A stretch of DNA of 64,000 nt from Aselliscus stoliczkanus (lineage: Eukaryota > Chordata > Mammalia > Chiroptera > Hipposideridae), in NCBI GenBank assembly GCA_033961575.1, contig CM066732.1, positions 82,540,687 to 82,604,686 of the forward strand. Direction: 5' to 3'. The notes beneath the pieces are model-generated. The model saw only the letters and a program-made list of their open reading frames with translations, did no database searches and was not told the origin of the DNA. The position numbers and the translations under genes were made by a program. Of this stretch, positions 34,010-46,479 are shown piece after piece. The stretch's first letter is position 1. Every line of letters begins with the position of its first letter.

Positions 34010-34660
34010 ATGTAGACTCTTATTACTCTTCTAGACTGTTAAATCAACTCATAACTTATGTCCTTTCCTCAGGCTGTCTGCATTCTAATCCATCTTCCAG
34101 AGAGCTGTCAGAGGAATTTTCCTCAGCGTGACTCTGATTGTGTTTCTTCCCTCTTCAAAAACCTTCAGTGATGACCATTTTTTAACCAAATCAAATGTAA
34201 ACACATGGCAAAATGATTAGGGCTCTCTAGAGTATGACCCATAAACAGCACACTCTTAAAGAGGCAAAATGGAATTCAAGAATATTTAAGCTATGCTGAA
34301 CACCAACAACTGTGTCCCTCATTTTCCTCATTTATAAAATTAGGTTAGACTGCATAATCTTGTTGTCACCTGAAACCAATATTTTACAAATATAACTTTT
34401 CTATTTTAGCCCATACTTCTCTATTTCAGACAACTATATCACCAAAGAAGAACAAAACTACTGGCTATTGCTAGAATATGAATTGCATTTCTACCAGCAT
34501 GCTTGTATTTATAATGTCATAACTCATAAACTGTCCTTCCAGTCAAGGTGTCAATTAAAGCCCTGCCCATCATTAGGATTCTGCTCAAACTACCATCCTA
34601 AGGACCTCTTTCCTGCCTCCAAATCTCTTACAAAACTCATTGCGTTCCCCATCTTTATGT
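34010..34660 (+). mobile_element. L2 LINE fragments
   Basis: 'gactctgattgtgtttcttc' followed by 'ttcaaaaaccttcagtgatg' is the decayed L2 phrase 'ctgatcatgtcactcccctgcttaaa...'. A second piece near 34540-34650 has 'aggattctgctcaaactacc' and 'ctaaggacctctttcctgcc'. The intervening DNA at about 34200-34540 is unassigned. This places a third repeat between two MaLR LTRs. Confidence 0.5.
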
Positions 34661-34670
34661 CTTAGCTCCT

Positions 34671-35052
34671 GTCTGAATCAGTTTGGGCTACTATAATAAA
34701 TACCATAGACTAGGTGGCTCCAATAACAAACATTGATTTCTCACAGGTTTGGAGGCTGTGGAGTCTACGATCAAGGTGTTAGCAGATCTGGTGTTTGGTG
34801 AGAGCCCACTTCCTTGTTTAGATGACCACCTTCTTATTGTATCCTCACAATGCAGAGAGAAAGATGGAGGGAGGGAAGGAGGGACAGAGAGAGTGATTTC
34901 ATATGTCTTTTCTTATAACGACACTAATCCAATTATGAGGACTTCACCCCAATGATTAAAGTATCCCTGAGGTCCTATCTCCAAATGCCATCATGCTGGG
35001 AATTAGGATTTCAACATAGGGTTTTGGGGTGAGTGCAAACTCAATCTACAGC
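34671..35052 (-). mobile_element. MaLR LTR (MLT1/MST-like), antisense, near full length
   Basis: 'ctgaatcagtttgggctact', 'taccatagactaggtggctc', 'acaaacattgatttctcaca', 'ggtttggaggctgtgg', 'cacttccttgtttagatgac', 'cctatctccaaatgccatca' and 'aggatttcaacatagggttt' match the complement of the MaLR LTR in order. It is closer to full length than the copy at 33650-33925. Confidence 0.8.
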
Positions 35053-36284
35053 AGCTTCCCTATTCAAATTAAGAATCAAGTGGGTAGAAACTTATGTCTT
35101 TCATCCTTTCATCTCCCTAGGATCTTGTTCATTATGGGTTTTCAATAAGTTAAATAACTTACCAAATTATAGGATATGAAAATCCAAACATAAGAGATTT
35201 AAATTTTGGATGCATACTTCAAATGAAATTAATATGCCTTGAGGAAGTTCCAGAAGACAGCTTACATACAATCGATGTGTTGATTCACTGAGACTCAGAG
35301 ATCTGAAGGGTCACCAGCAGCTTATAGCCATAGGGAGGGAAGACAATTTCTAGGTGACTTGATCTGTTTCATCAGAAGAGCTCCTTTGGAGCAAATAAAT
35401 ACATGAAAGAAATTGTACTGAATATACCCATTAATGTGACCTTGAAAAAAAATATTTCTAAGGGTCAAATCTATTTCTTAGAATGTTAAGAAGAAAAAAC
35501 TTCTATGATTATTCAATTTTAAAACTAAATGTATGTATACATATATACAGATATATACACATAATGGCATTTATTAAAGGACATGTATTTAATTTAAAAA
35601 TAAAAAATTGATAGGGACATATTTTTAAAGAATTTAAGGGAAGAATAGATATTTTGACTTCTGTAACAATGAAGAACTAAATATAACAAGAAGTCACTTA
35701 AATATAACATGTAATAAATATATGTCACCTTTCCTCTTCTAACACTGGGAATAAATGATGATGATAACTCTTGGAAATACTATCTTCTTAATTCATAATT
35801 TGCAAAAGTTAACTAAAATAAGTCTTGGAAACATGTGTTTGCACACTTGCCTTCCCAAAAAGAGTAAAAGGTTTTAACATGAAATTTTAAAACAACCAAT
35901 CAAATACAGAACAAGGCAGGTTTCACAAAACTATATCAAAAATAGCAGTTAATATTTTAGAAAAATAATATTTTGGATTAAAAAAATACATAGGCACACA
36001 GTACAAGACAATTTTCTTCAAATGTTTTAATTCATCCTTTGCCTTTGGGATCTCTCCTACCTCAAACCTTGTCTTAAACTCCATGCCTCCTTACTAGCCA
36101 TCACTTTCCTGGGGTCTAGGAAGAAGCAAAAAAGACAGAGACCACTCTGACTTAGCATGTTTTCCAAAAATTGTTCAAGCTCATGATGCCTTCCAGCACC
36201 ATAGGAGAATACATAATCTAAGTTCAAAGGAGTATATTTGATAGTTTCATATAAAAAAATTTAAAACCTTTTACCCAACAAGTT
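35053..36284. other. Unique non-coding stretch
   Basis: AT-rich DNA with no gene or assigned repeat. Confidence 0.45.
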
Positions 36285-36614
36285 TAACCTCCCTTTTTTT
36301 TAAAAAAGATTTTATTGGGAAATTGGGGGAGAAGAACAGTGTTGGGCAATCAGGGAGGGGAACAGACAAGTTGCTGTGCTTTTGTTCTTCAGTCTAGTTG
36401 AGGAGGACGTTGCTTCACGGGCCCATGTTGATACTATCATTACACTCTTCCCGGGTGAGGCATATCGGTCGCCCGCCATTGGACAGCTGCTCCCAGCGGC
36501 TCACAGCAGCTCACGAAAGCTCACGCCAGCTGCTGGCCAGCCCCACTGCAGCCTACACCATTGCTGGCAACTCATAGCAGCCCAGCTCCAGGTTAAGCTG
36601 TTGTTCACCATCTT

Positions 36615-36633
36615 AGCTGTAGAGGGCGCAGCA
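36615..36633 (+). promoter_or_regulatory. CTCF-like motif inside the composite SINE
   Basis: 'agctgtagagggcgcagca' matches the CTCF core AGAGGGCGC. The paralogous position in the other copy (near 20350) reads 'gtagagggcagtgtcac', which is weaker. Carriage of CTCF motifs by SINEs is known for rodent B2; here it is only a motif match. Confidence 0.3.
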
Positions 36634-36702
36634 TCACTGGCCCTCTATCTGGGACCAAACCAGAGCCCTGCTGCTCAGAGCTGGCATCTCAAGCCAACTC
36701 TT

Positions 36703-36858
36703 TTTTTTTTTTTTTTCTTTTTTAGCTGAGCCATCCTGCCACCTGTTGGCAGCTCAGCGGCATATCAGCTCTGGCCAGGCATCCAACTGCTGTTGCTCAG
36801 AGCTCAGCTCGCACTCCTGAGCGAGCTCTTAACCAACTGAGCCACTCGGCCAGCCCTC
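36703..36858 (-). mobile_element. Nested tRNA-derived SINE (second family), full length
   Basis: Read on the minus strand it starts 'gggctggccgagtggctcag', has an anticodon-arm-like region (36810-36830), continues through 'caacagcagttggatgcctg' and 'aacaggtggcaggatggctc', and ends in an A-rich tail. A duplication 'caagccaactctt' / 'caagtcaactctt' (36690-36702 and 36859-36871) lies within the head of the composite SINE, so this insertion is the younger one. It is the intact form of the truncated copy at 19175-19286. Confidence 0.9.
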
Positions 36859-36909
36859 CAAGTCAACTCTTAACCAATGTGCCACTCAACCCACCCTAAC
36901 CTCTCTTTT

Positions 36910-37799
36910 CATAAAAATATTTTCAGATATATGAAATTATGTAAATGAGAATATAATAAGTCTGATCATACTGCTCTAAAAGATGTAGCAAAGGCACTGC
37001 AGACAATTTAACTCTGTGCTGGAGCTTGTGGCTGTCTATCCACCTTACGCTAAGCCATCCCGTAAGTCATATATTCATCTTTCAATTAGGTATATTTTCA
37101 GAACTCTAGGTGAATCTGACATGACTCTGTGCTGTGCTGTATAGACACATGGATATATTAAACACAACCCCCATATTCCTATCCTACTGTCTAATTGTCT
37201 TTTGCTCTTTGAAAAATCTATGTCATTGCATCCTTACTCTCTTATCCCAGTATCCTTGTGACCAAAAGCATATACCTTCAGGATAGCAATCATGTGTTAC
37301 CTATGAAAAATAGGCTAGCACCAATAGGCTGAGATGTAAATTTCCAATCAGATATATTCTGAACTTGTCACATAAAACTTGAATGTCACCTTATATTAAA
37401 CTTTTCTTATGTAACTATGAACTTGTTTGTTAAAATTAGAAAAGCAAATTGTTTTCACATGTAAAGTGTATAATAGAATTTTAAAATAGACTATTACAAG
37501 TTAAAGATTCATATTGTAAAATGTAGAGCAATCCAATAAATAAATAAAATTAGTTAGTTAATTAGTTAATTAATTAAACAAAGAGATATGGTAAACAAAC
37601 CAATCAGTGAGTTAGAATGGGGAAATCCAAATTTCCTCAATTAATGCAGAGTAAGGCAAGAAAAAAGTAGAAGAACAGATAGGAAAAATTTTATAGACAA
37701 ATAGCATAGTGTAGATATTCATATCTACCTAACAAATTTGGTACTTACACTAAGTATAAATGATCTAAGTACCTCAATTAAAGAAGAGATTAACACACT
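36910..37799. other. Unique non-coding stretch
   Basis: No gene. A TTAG/TTAA tandem run lies at about 37547-37577. Confidence 0.45.
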
Positions 37800-39354
37800 A
37801 GATAAAAAGAGCAAGACCTATTTTCTCTCTATGAGAAACCCATTTTTAACATAAATAAATATGTTAAAAGTAAAATGTGGAAAAGAGATAGTCCTTGAAA
37901 ACACTAATCAAAAGAAAAGTGGAAGGGTTCTGTAAATATCAGACAAAGTAGACTTCAAAACAAAGGCTATTATGACGATAAAAAAGGATACTTCATAATG
38001 ATTGAAGGCTCAACTCATGAAGAGAACCTGAAAGTTCTAAGTGTGTACGTACCCAGTAATAAATCTCCAAACTACTGGAAACAAAATATAACAGAACTGA
38101 AAGGAGAAATAAACACCCTCATTGCGGTTGGAGACTTTCACACTCTTGATGGAAAATAAGGAACAAAATAGAAGACCCGAACAGCACTGCTGCCATCTGG
38201 ATCTAACTGACATTATAGAACACTTCACCTTACATCATCAGCATCATGTTCGTTCTAAGAACATATGAATCATTCATAAAGAGTGACCATAGACAGTCTC
38301 AATATACTGCAGTCATAACAGCATATTTTCTGAGTCAATTGAAAGTAAAATAGAAATCAGTAACAGAAAAATATGTAGAAAATCGCTAGTATTTGGAAAT
38401 TTTAAAACACAAGTTTAAATAACTCACAGTTCAAAGAAGATTGCAAAAGAAACTAGAAAATATCTTGTACTGAGAGAAAATGAGAACACAATATGTCAAA
38501 ATGTGTAGGATGATGCTAAAGCAATATGTATAGGAAAAAAGTCATTTTAATTTTAAATGCTTAGATTAGAAAAGACAGGTCCCAGATGAAGGATCAAGTT
38601 TTCACATGAATAAACTAAAAAAGAAGAGGAATCACATAATAAGCAAAGTTCAAAACTACTAAAGATATAAGAGTAAATAAACAGACAAAAATGGAGAAAA
38701 TCAATGAAACCTTACAAAAGATCAATAAAATTGGTAAATCTCTTGCTACATGTATTTAAAAAAAGAGAGGACAAAAATTCCATGTTGATAATAAAAGACA
38801 GGATATTACACATTGTACAAATATTAAAAGAATAAAATAATTATATAAATACCATGTCAGTAAATTTGAAAACTCAGATGAAATAGACTAATTCCTTAAA
38901 GACATATTAACAAACTGATCCAGAAAGAAATGAAAATTCTGAGTATTCCTATATCTACTAAAGAAATTGAACTTTGGTTAAAAATCTGATCCACAATGAA
39001 AAGACAAGCACCAGTTGTCTATACCAAACAATTTCATCAAGTATTTAAGAATTTACACCAATCCTCCACAAACTCTATCAGCTAATTAAAGAGAAAGGAA
39101 ATGTTTCAGTGAGTTTTATAAGGAAAGCATTACTCTGTTACTAAAATCAGACAAAGACATTACAAGAAAATATAACTTCCCATCAACACCTTCATGCATA
39201 GGTGCAAAAAATCCTTCACAAAATAGCAGCAAATGAAAACCGGCAATGTGTATACAGAGCAAGACATTATAGGGTTTATTTGAAGAACGCAAGTTGGTTT
39301 AAGAGTAAAAATAGTATTCAAGAACTAATAAATGATATTGTAAATGGCAGAATT
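37800..39354 (+). mobile_element. Old L1, ORF2 5' part
   Basis: Degraded ORF2 motifs in sense: 'gacaaagtagacttcaaaac', 'gaacagcactgctgccatct', 'atagaacacttcacc', 'gaatcattcataaagagtga' and 'aacagaactgaaaggag'. These belong to the endonuclease-to-RT part of L1 ORF2. Heavily decayed and frame-broken. It continues after the insertion at 39355-40280; the sequence missing between the halves includes part of the RT region. Confidence 0.7.
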
Positions 39355-40280
39355 TTCTCCTTTTTTTAACACTGAATAATATTCCATTGTATGAATATAT
39401 CACATTTCCTTTGTCATTTATCTGTTAATGGACACTTGGGTGTTTCCATATGTTGACTATAGTGAATAGTGCTAGAATAAACATGAGGGTGCAGGTCAGG
39501 TACCTCTTCAAGATCTTGATTTCATTTATTTTGGATATATACCCAAAGTGGGACTGCTGAATTATTTTTAAGTTTTTGAAGAACCTCCATACTGTTTTCC
39601 ATAGCTGCTGTACCATTTTACATTTCCCCAGTGTTCAAAGGTTCCAATTTCTCTACAACTTCACCCACACTTCTTTATACTAAGTGAAATAAGCCAGTCA
39701 CAGAAGGACAGACATGCATGATTCCACTTACATGAGATATCTAAAATAGTCCAAATCATAGAAGCAGAGAATACAATAGTGGTTACTAGAGGCTGTGGGG
39801 TGGGGGAAATACGGAGGTGTTATTCCATGGATATAAAGTGTCAGTTATGCTAAATGACTAAGTTCTAGATATCTGCTATGCCACACAGTAGTGCCTAGAG
39901 TTAAAAATACAGTATTGTGCATGTCAAAATTTGTTAAAAGTGTAGCTCTCATGTTTTTTCCCCTCCTCCCCCCAGAATAGGATACCAGCAATCTTGGTAG
40001 GTGCTGGATATGTCTTTTACTTTGTGGTAATGATATCATGAGTATCAGGAGTATTTTCTTTAGTTTTTTTTTTTTGTTTGTTTGTTTTTAAGGCAGTGTC
40101 ACTGTCCCTCGTATGTGGGACCGAACCGGGGCCGCTGGCTTCCCAAGCCAGCGCTTAACCGCCGCACCACACGGCCAACCCTCATGAGTATTTTCATATG
40201 CTGAAATTCATTAAATTGTACACATTAAATATGTGTAGTTGTGTTTACATCAAAGAACTGTTGAAAACAATAATAACAGA
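39355..40280 (+). mobile_element. Younger nested L1 with inverted 5' part
   Basis: The part at 39355-39670 is antisense L1 3' sequence ('gaataatattccattgtatg', 'tctgttaatggacacttggg', 'cctccatactgttttccata'). From about 39675 the same L1 continues in sense ('actaagtgaaataagccagt', 'gatatctaaaatagtccaaa') to a 3' end near 40280. The order of the inverted and direct parts is what twin priming produces, with a short loss at the junction. A SINE is inserted at 40059-40185. Confidence 0.72.
40059..40185 (-). mobile_element. Short tRNA-derived SINE in reverse orientation
   Basis: Copy 4 of the short family, read on the minus strand: 'gggttggccgtgtggtgcgg' head, the hairpin aagccagc, 'accgaaccggggcc' (complement) and the end motif 'gggacagtgacactgcctt'. 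A T-run on the left is the reversed tail. A 10-bp duplication 'gagtattttc' lies at 40049-40058 and 40186-40195. Confidence 0.87.
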
Positions 40281-40376
40281 AACTATCAAGAGTTGTCGTT
40301 AGTTTTGTATGAAGTAATGCTTGTTCCATGCTTAGCACAACATCTGGCACAGAACAATCAGTCAAAAATCACACAA

Positions 40377-42215
40377 GGAAATAAAATCAATTAAAGACTT
40401 TTAATAGAAAGAAAAACTAATAAATGAGTTTAGCCAGATTGCAGAATACCCCAGGTCAGCATAAAAAAACTATTTATATTTCTATATCCTAGAAAAAAAT
40501 GGAAATCAAAATTTAAAAAATATTTACAACATTCAAAATCATAAAATACTTATGAATAAATTAGCAAAGTTTCTGTAAGACCTGCATACTGTAAAGACTG
40601 CTGAGAAAATTTAAGATCTAAATAAGTGGAGAGAAATACCATATTGATGAATCAGAATATTTACTACTGTTAAAATATTAATTATCCCAAATTGAACTCT
40701 AGATTCTATGCATTGCAAACAAAATTTGAGCATTTTTTTTGTAAAAATTAATAGCTGACTATAAAATTTATATGAAAATATAAATGATCAAGAATAATTA
40801 AACCATTTTGATAAAGAAGAACACAAGTGAAAGAATTACACTACTATATCTGAAGACTTACTCTAAAATTACAACGATCAAGAAAATGTGGTGTTGGCTT
40901 AAAGTCAGAGATACAAATCAATGGAGCAGAAGAAAGACTCCAGAAATAAACCAACAAACACATATTTACTTGATTTTTGATTAAGTTGCTAAAACAGTTC
41001 ATTGGTGAAAAGATAGTGTTTTTCCAAAAATAGTGATGGAATAACTAAATATCAATACAGGAAAAAAAACCCCACTCAAATCTTACCTTACACCATACAA
41101 AAATTAACTGAAGTGAATCTAGACTTAAGCATAAAAAACTATACAATTTCTAGGAGAAAATCTTCATGACCTTGAGGAAGACAAATATTTATCAGGGAGT
41201 TCACAAAAAGAAGCGGCATGAAGAAATAATAAATTGAGCTTCATGAAATTAAAAAACAACTTCTTTGAAAGACATCCTTAGGAAAATTAAAAGACATGAC
41301 ACTAGGAAAAATATTTGCAATACATATTTATGAAAATGAGCTTGTATCCAGAGTATTTTAGAAACTCTTATATGTCAATAGGAAGAATACAAAAATATTA
41401 AAAAATAGGCAAAAATATTAAAAACAGGAACAAGACTTCACAAAGACACATGAATGGCCAAAGTACACAGAAGATGTTCAACATCATGAATCCCCAGGGA
41501 AATGCAAATTTAAATTGCAGTGAATACCACTTTACAATCACTAGAAGGGTTAAAATTAAAAAGATCTTCACTATCAAATGTTGGCTAGAATGTGGAACAA
41601 CTGGAATTCTTACACATTGCTAGTGGAAATACGAAATGGTACAGCCACATTAGCAGTTTGGGAGTTTCTAATGAAGTTCAGCATAATTTTACCATACCAG
41701 CAGTTACACCTTCAGATATTTACTGAAAAAAATGAAAATGTAAGTCCAAACAAAGATTTGTACACAAATGATGATAACAGCTTTATTCATTATAGCCCCA
41801 AACTGAAAACAGCCTAAAAGAGCATCAATAGGTACTCATAAATGGATAAACAAATGTGGTATATCCATATGAATATTACTAAGCAATGAAAAACACAAGC
41901 TACACATACAGTTACATAGATGAAAATGTAAAATATTATGCTGAGGAAAAAAGTCAAATACAAAAGAATACATGTGATGCTATTTATTTAAAACTGCAGG
42001 ATAGACAAACCTAATATGTTGATTGACAGCAGAACAATGATCATCAGAAGCCAGAGGGATGAGGGAAGATTGACTGGGAAGGGGCACAAGGAAATCTGTG
42101 GGGGTCATGAGATGTTCTATGTCTTGATTATTGCATACAGATTTAGCAATATTATTGACTGTACTTATAATCTATGCGTTTATTGTTTGAAAATTAAACC
42201 TCAATAAAGTTTATT
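40377..42215 (+). mobile_element. Old L1, ORF2 C-terminal part and 3' UTR
   Basis: Continuation of the L1 at 37800: 'aactaataaatgagtttagc', 'aaatcataaaatacttatga', 'gtggagagaaataccat', then the 3' region 'ttcttacacattgctagtgg', 'ccacattagcagtttgggag', 'ttactaagcaatgaaaaac', 'gaagccagagggatgaggga' and an end 'aacctcaataaagtttatta'. The 79-codon frame at 41578-41817 is an L1 remnant, not a gene. Confidence 0.72.
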
Positions 42216-44210
42216 AAAACTGCTCCCATAAAGAAATTAGAGCAGAAATAACATGGAAACTACTTCTACTAGATAATGGTCTTATTACTTCAGAGCCCAT
42301 AAAGTTAGTACAACCCAAAACCAAACACCTGTGAACTATATCTAAAATAAAAGGATAATAACTGAGAGAAAACCAATCCAATTAATACATTAACCAATTA
42401 TGAAAGAAAATTCCCTAGAAATATTCCAAATAATGATGCTTCAGAATTTCAATAATGTAATACTGAGAACATCTTGCATTCTTTTTCTGTCTCCTTAGTA
42501 TTAAATCATGAATCATTAAAAAAAACAAAAACCCCGGGGATTTTTTGAGGTCTGGTTCCAACTACATAGAATGAGCAGTTGGCCAAGTCCTTTGTATATT
42601 CAGTGATACCCTTGTTCGACACAAGGGCCATTCTTCTGTTAGCATTCAATAAGTAGCAAACCACAAAAACACTAATCTTAAAAATTGTGAGGTAACTTGG
42701 AGGAAATTTATTTTGACTTAGAAATATAAGACGATGTTTTTAATCTGCAGCCTGTATGAATAAGAAAAAGCAGACAAATGTATTAAAAGTCCACCGCCCT
42801 CACCCCTTTGTGTTCTCAAACTATCCCCTTTTTTCAACAGCGTGGCAAAGGACAAAATATACACTGATTTTCTGAACTGGAAACAGACACTGCGAGAAAG
42901 CAGACCATGAAGCAGAGACTCTGTAAGTGCCCTGTACAGTTCATCAGTGCACAGAGATCAGCCTCTAATGAAGTCATTTACATGCAGATGCAGGCCTGGG
43001 TGTGTGGACACCAGTCCCAACTCTGAGAATTGTTGTTTCATCTAATCAAAAGAAATTTGCACATGAAAGTCACATCCGTGTTCATTAACCCCACAGCTTT
43101 CTCAATATTGCTTCTCTATTATTCCTAACAAAAGTGCAAACCTTCATATGATTAGGCACCCCACTTCAGAGCTTTATTTTCCTCCCATCCACAACTCAGG
43201 CCTGCATCTGAATGTAAAACTGAGTGTGGGTCTGTGAGACTGTATAATTGCAAATATACTTACTGAAAAGCAACCCCAAGCACCTTTTTCACATTGAATT
43301 GGCCCATATAGACATACTCCTTTTCCCAAGAAGAATCTTCTATGATTACAATCTTATCATCACTGAAAATATGAAAATACTCTTCAGGATGGGAACCCCA
43401 AAACACTAAGTTTAATTGTCAGTTTGATTTTCACGTGCAAACAATATAAAAGTCACAGATGTGTCTGGTGGCAAATATCAGTCATACATTGAAATACAAA
43501 GGTTATAACAAAGGTATTTGCAGCAAGTCCTAAAAGCAAAATTCATCGTTATCAGTTGATACAGGTCACTACACACTTACTAAGAATGACCTTCCCTGTC
43601 AGTTGTGTGGATGGTAACTGCACAGAGCTCGTGCCAACGACTGTGCTGCATTGCCTTCTCATAGGGGACAAATGGGATGCATAATATTTGCACCTACTCT
43701 CATTATCAAAGACAATCCTGAGCCTAGACCTTGCAATACATGTAATAAATGTATAGTAATAAATGTACTGGGATTGTTTACTTTGCTAGTAATAGCAAGC
43801 TGAGTTTCTCTTTCTATAGAATTAGAAGAGTAAGAATAACTCAGCTTTGTTAATGCAATTCAGCAGTGACCTGCCTGGAAGTTTGGGGCTGAGAGGCCAG
43901 GCGGATCTTCCTGCCCACTCAGTGTCTGGCCTTTTTGCTGAAGCTGCCAACAACTGTCTTAATTAGTGCCAATTATGATTTTTTAAAAAATGTGGACACC
44001 TGCATAATGTGAGCTAGATGGAGAATCTTCCCACAGTTTCCATCAACTATCAAACAACTGTCAGAGATTGACAAATTCTAGTAGTTATTGTTCCAGGAAA
44101 GATTTGGATGACTAGCCTAGAGGAATATTTCTTCATATCTCATTTGTATTAATACTCTATATCATCCAGACCCCTGTTAACTCTTCTTCTAAATCTCTAT
44201 GCTTATTGTC
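42216..44210. other. Repeat-poor unique stretch
   Basis: No gene, LINE or SINE recognised over about 2 kb. Several blocks (42830-43130, 43840-44000) have mixed composition and look like candidate conserved non-coding DNA; the second contains 'cttaattagtgccaattatg' near 43957-43976. Confidence 0.4.
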
Positions 44211-44213
44211 AGG

Positions 44214-44242
44214 AAAACAAAACAAAACAAAACAAACAAAAA
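44214..44242. repeat. Short (AAAAC)n repeat
   Basis: About five AAAAC units. Confidence 0.85.
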
Positions 44243-44459
44243 TACAGCTTATAGGATCCCCCATAAAACTAACAAACAAGCCAAAGTATGATGCTATGTT
44301 TTGAGCTTGTCAAATGACTTTAAAAATTGTTATCATTTGACTGTTAGTATTGAAGACTAGGCCATAACCATGAGGCCCACCAACTTCTGCTATGAAAGGA
44401 CACATTTTACATTAAAATGTTGACTACAAAGTCCTGCATTCTTAAGGGAAAAGCTACAA

Positions 44460-44600
44460 TTTCAGCCCAGTGGTTTTTCAATGGTGTTCCATGGATACAT
44501 CACAAAGGACACTGTGGAGGCTTAAAACAAGGTGAGAGAGTTCACCCCCCACTACATTTCCCCAATTGCAATCCAGAGGAATTCTACTGTCCTGTAACTA
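44460..44600. mobile_element. Possible hAT-type MITE remnant
   Basis: 'cccagtggtttttcaatggt' then 'gttccatggatacatcac' has the flavour of hAT (MER/Charlie) element ends such as 'cagtggttctcaa'. No matching opposite end was found. Confidence 0.22.
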
Positions 44601-45214
44601 CATAAGATGCATTTTTAAGAAAGTTTCTGCAGCTAAAAGAATTTCAAATCGTTTGCATATGCAGAAAACAAGAAAGGGAGAAACAAGAAGAAATTATCTA
44701 TTATGAAAGAAATGATCACTTACGAAAGTAAAAGAGATGGAAAACAGCACTGTCACATTTTCTAGTGGCAGATACGCTTCCACAGAATCATTTTATTGCT
44801 CCAGTTGATGGGAGAGCAGTAAAACAACTGTTGGATTCCATTTTCAATTGTTGCTTAGTCTGTGAAAATGTTCAGCAAGCAGATTTGCAAAAACTTTGGA
44901 ACAGCCCATCTGTTCATTTTAAAGGATGAACAACAGGAAGGTAATTAGGAAAAAGAAGGAAGAGAAGAGAAGAAGTATTGGGAGAATTTCTTGTTTCATA
45001 TTTGTAAATTATAGCTATCAATAAAAATCTTTGAATTCTGCAATAGTAATGTAGAGAAAATAGTTCAAGATTTTGTATTTACATATTGTAAATATGTATT
45101 GTATTTATATATTTTTTGTATTTACAAATACATGTTGTATTTACAAATAATTTCATGTTTCTATAAGCTCTTGTAACTGACACTTTATTCAGTTCCAGAA
45201 TTCACAAAAGTGCA
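44601..45214. other. Unique non-coding stretch
   Basis: No gene. 'cgtttgcatatgcag' at about 44651-44665 resembles an octamer (POU) site, which is common by chance. Confidence 0.4.
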
Positions 45215-45440
45215 TAAAAAACTCATTCATTAATTCACTCATTTATTCAACAATTATTAAATAATGACTAGATCCTTGACACCATGTATTTAGGGGTTCA
45301 AAACACATTCAGTGGAAAGAATAAATCAGAGAGCTGACAAGTACGATGTAGAGTGTTAAATGATTTGACAGCAGTAGGCACAGCATACTATTGGAGTATT
45401 CAGCCTAGCGTCATAGCAATCTTTTTGATGAAATTATGTT
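45215..45440 (-). mobile_element. L2 fragment, antisense
   Basis: 'ctcattcattaattcactca' then 'tttattcaacaattattaaa' and 'gacaccatgtatttagg' followed by 'aaagaataaatcagagagct' matches the antisense L2 start ('...attcattcaacaaatatttattg...'). Confidence 0.55.
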
Positions 45441-46479
45441 TACAAAAGAAAAGTTAGTAAGTAGAGAAAGAGGAGAAAGTTAATCCAATTTGGGTGTGTG
45501 ACTGAAAAACAGGGAAAGGGGATATTGAATACATGGTTAATGATTTAGTCTTGAAATTAATTGTCCTCAAAATGTTGTTAAAATATTTACTATAGCCAAA
45601 TGATGCCTGTTCTTAAAGGAAAGCACTGACATGCTAAATATAGTCAAAGATCAAAAGTCATGTTTAATTTTTTTAAAGAAGAGCGGCATCTATTTGGTCT
45701 TATGTCAACTACAGCTACCTTCTGAGAAATAATTTGCTAAGTAATTCCATATACAAACTGAAAAGAGAGGAGGACAATATCCCATAAATGCACAATAAAT
45801 TAGCATCTCTATTGTTTTGATCTGAAACGGATGAAAACTGAAGTTGCGGGAGAGGGGAACCATGTAGTCTGCCATCATTTCCCACTGTCAAGTCCATGGA
45901 GACCTCCTATAGGGGTGCTCATTAAACAATGAATTCTAAGTTCAATTCATTTCAAAGCCATTTTGTTCCATAACCCTTTTTGGAAATTCACAGTGCATGT
46001 AAAAATAATAAAATTTACATGAAGTATTTCTTTAAAAACTTTCTTTAAAGACTCCTTAACCCTGTATAATTCCATATTTCCTCAAATTGTTTTACTCCAG
46101 AATAATGTATTTGTGTAACTCTCACGCTTGCAATATTCCATGGAACTGGAGCCTTGTTGGAAAACACTTTGTAAGATTCTTGATTACGTCTCAAGTATTT
46201 GCCTGAAATAAAACATATAAATAAAGCATTATGCAGCTCCTCCCTGGACCCTGTTGTGCACAAGGACTATGGGTAGGTGGCGAAATACACTCTTCAAATA
46301 TTCACAGCTTCTCCATGCTGCACCAGATATTTAAATTACAATTTCTAATCCAACATGAAATCTGCAGTTGCTAAGGATGCACACAAACCTCTATCTACTG
46401 TCCATCCCTTATTAATGTTCTATTTCGATGACTTTTTATTGCATTGAACTTTTTCAGAATACTACAATGTTTGACAACA
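45441..46479. other. Unique non-coding stretch
   Basis: No gene or assigned repeat. Confidence 0.45.

Larger units (their letters stand above)
36299..36896 (-). mobile_element. Long composite SINE interrupted by a second SINE
   Basis: Second copy of the element at 20020-20448: 'gattttattgggaaattggg', 'cttcagtctagttgaggagg', 'gggcccatgttgatactatc', 'agctccaggttaagctgttg' and a tRNA-like head at the right end. A 13-bp duplication, 'taacctcccttttt' at 36285-36298 against 'taacctctctttt' at 36897-36909, bounds it. The nested SINE is at 36703-36858. Without it the element is about 440 bp. The 117-codon frame on the + strand is an artefact of the SINE. Confidence 0.88.

Noticed and set aside
33650..35052. 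Intact MaLR provirus
   Set aside because: The space between the two LTRs looks like L2, not retroviral internal sequence, and the LTRs differ in length.
36376..36729. 117-codon open frame
   Set aside because: Composite SINE read through into the reversed tail of the nested SINE.
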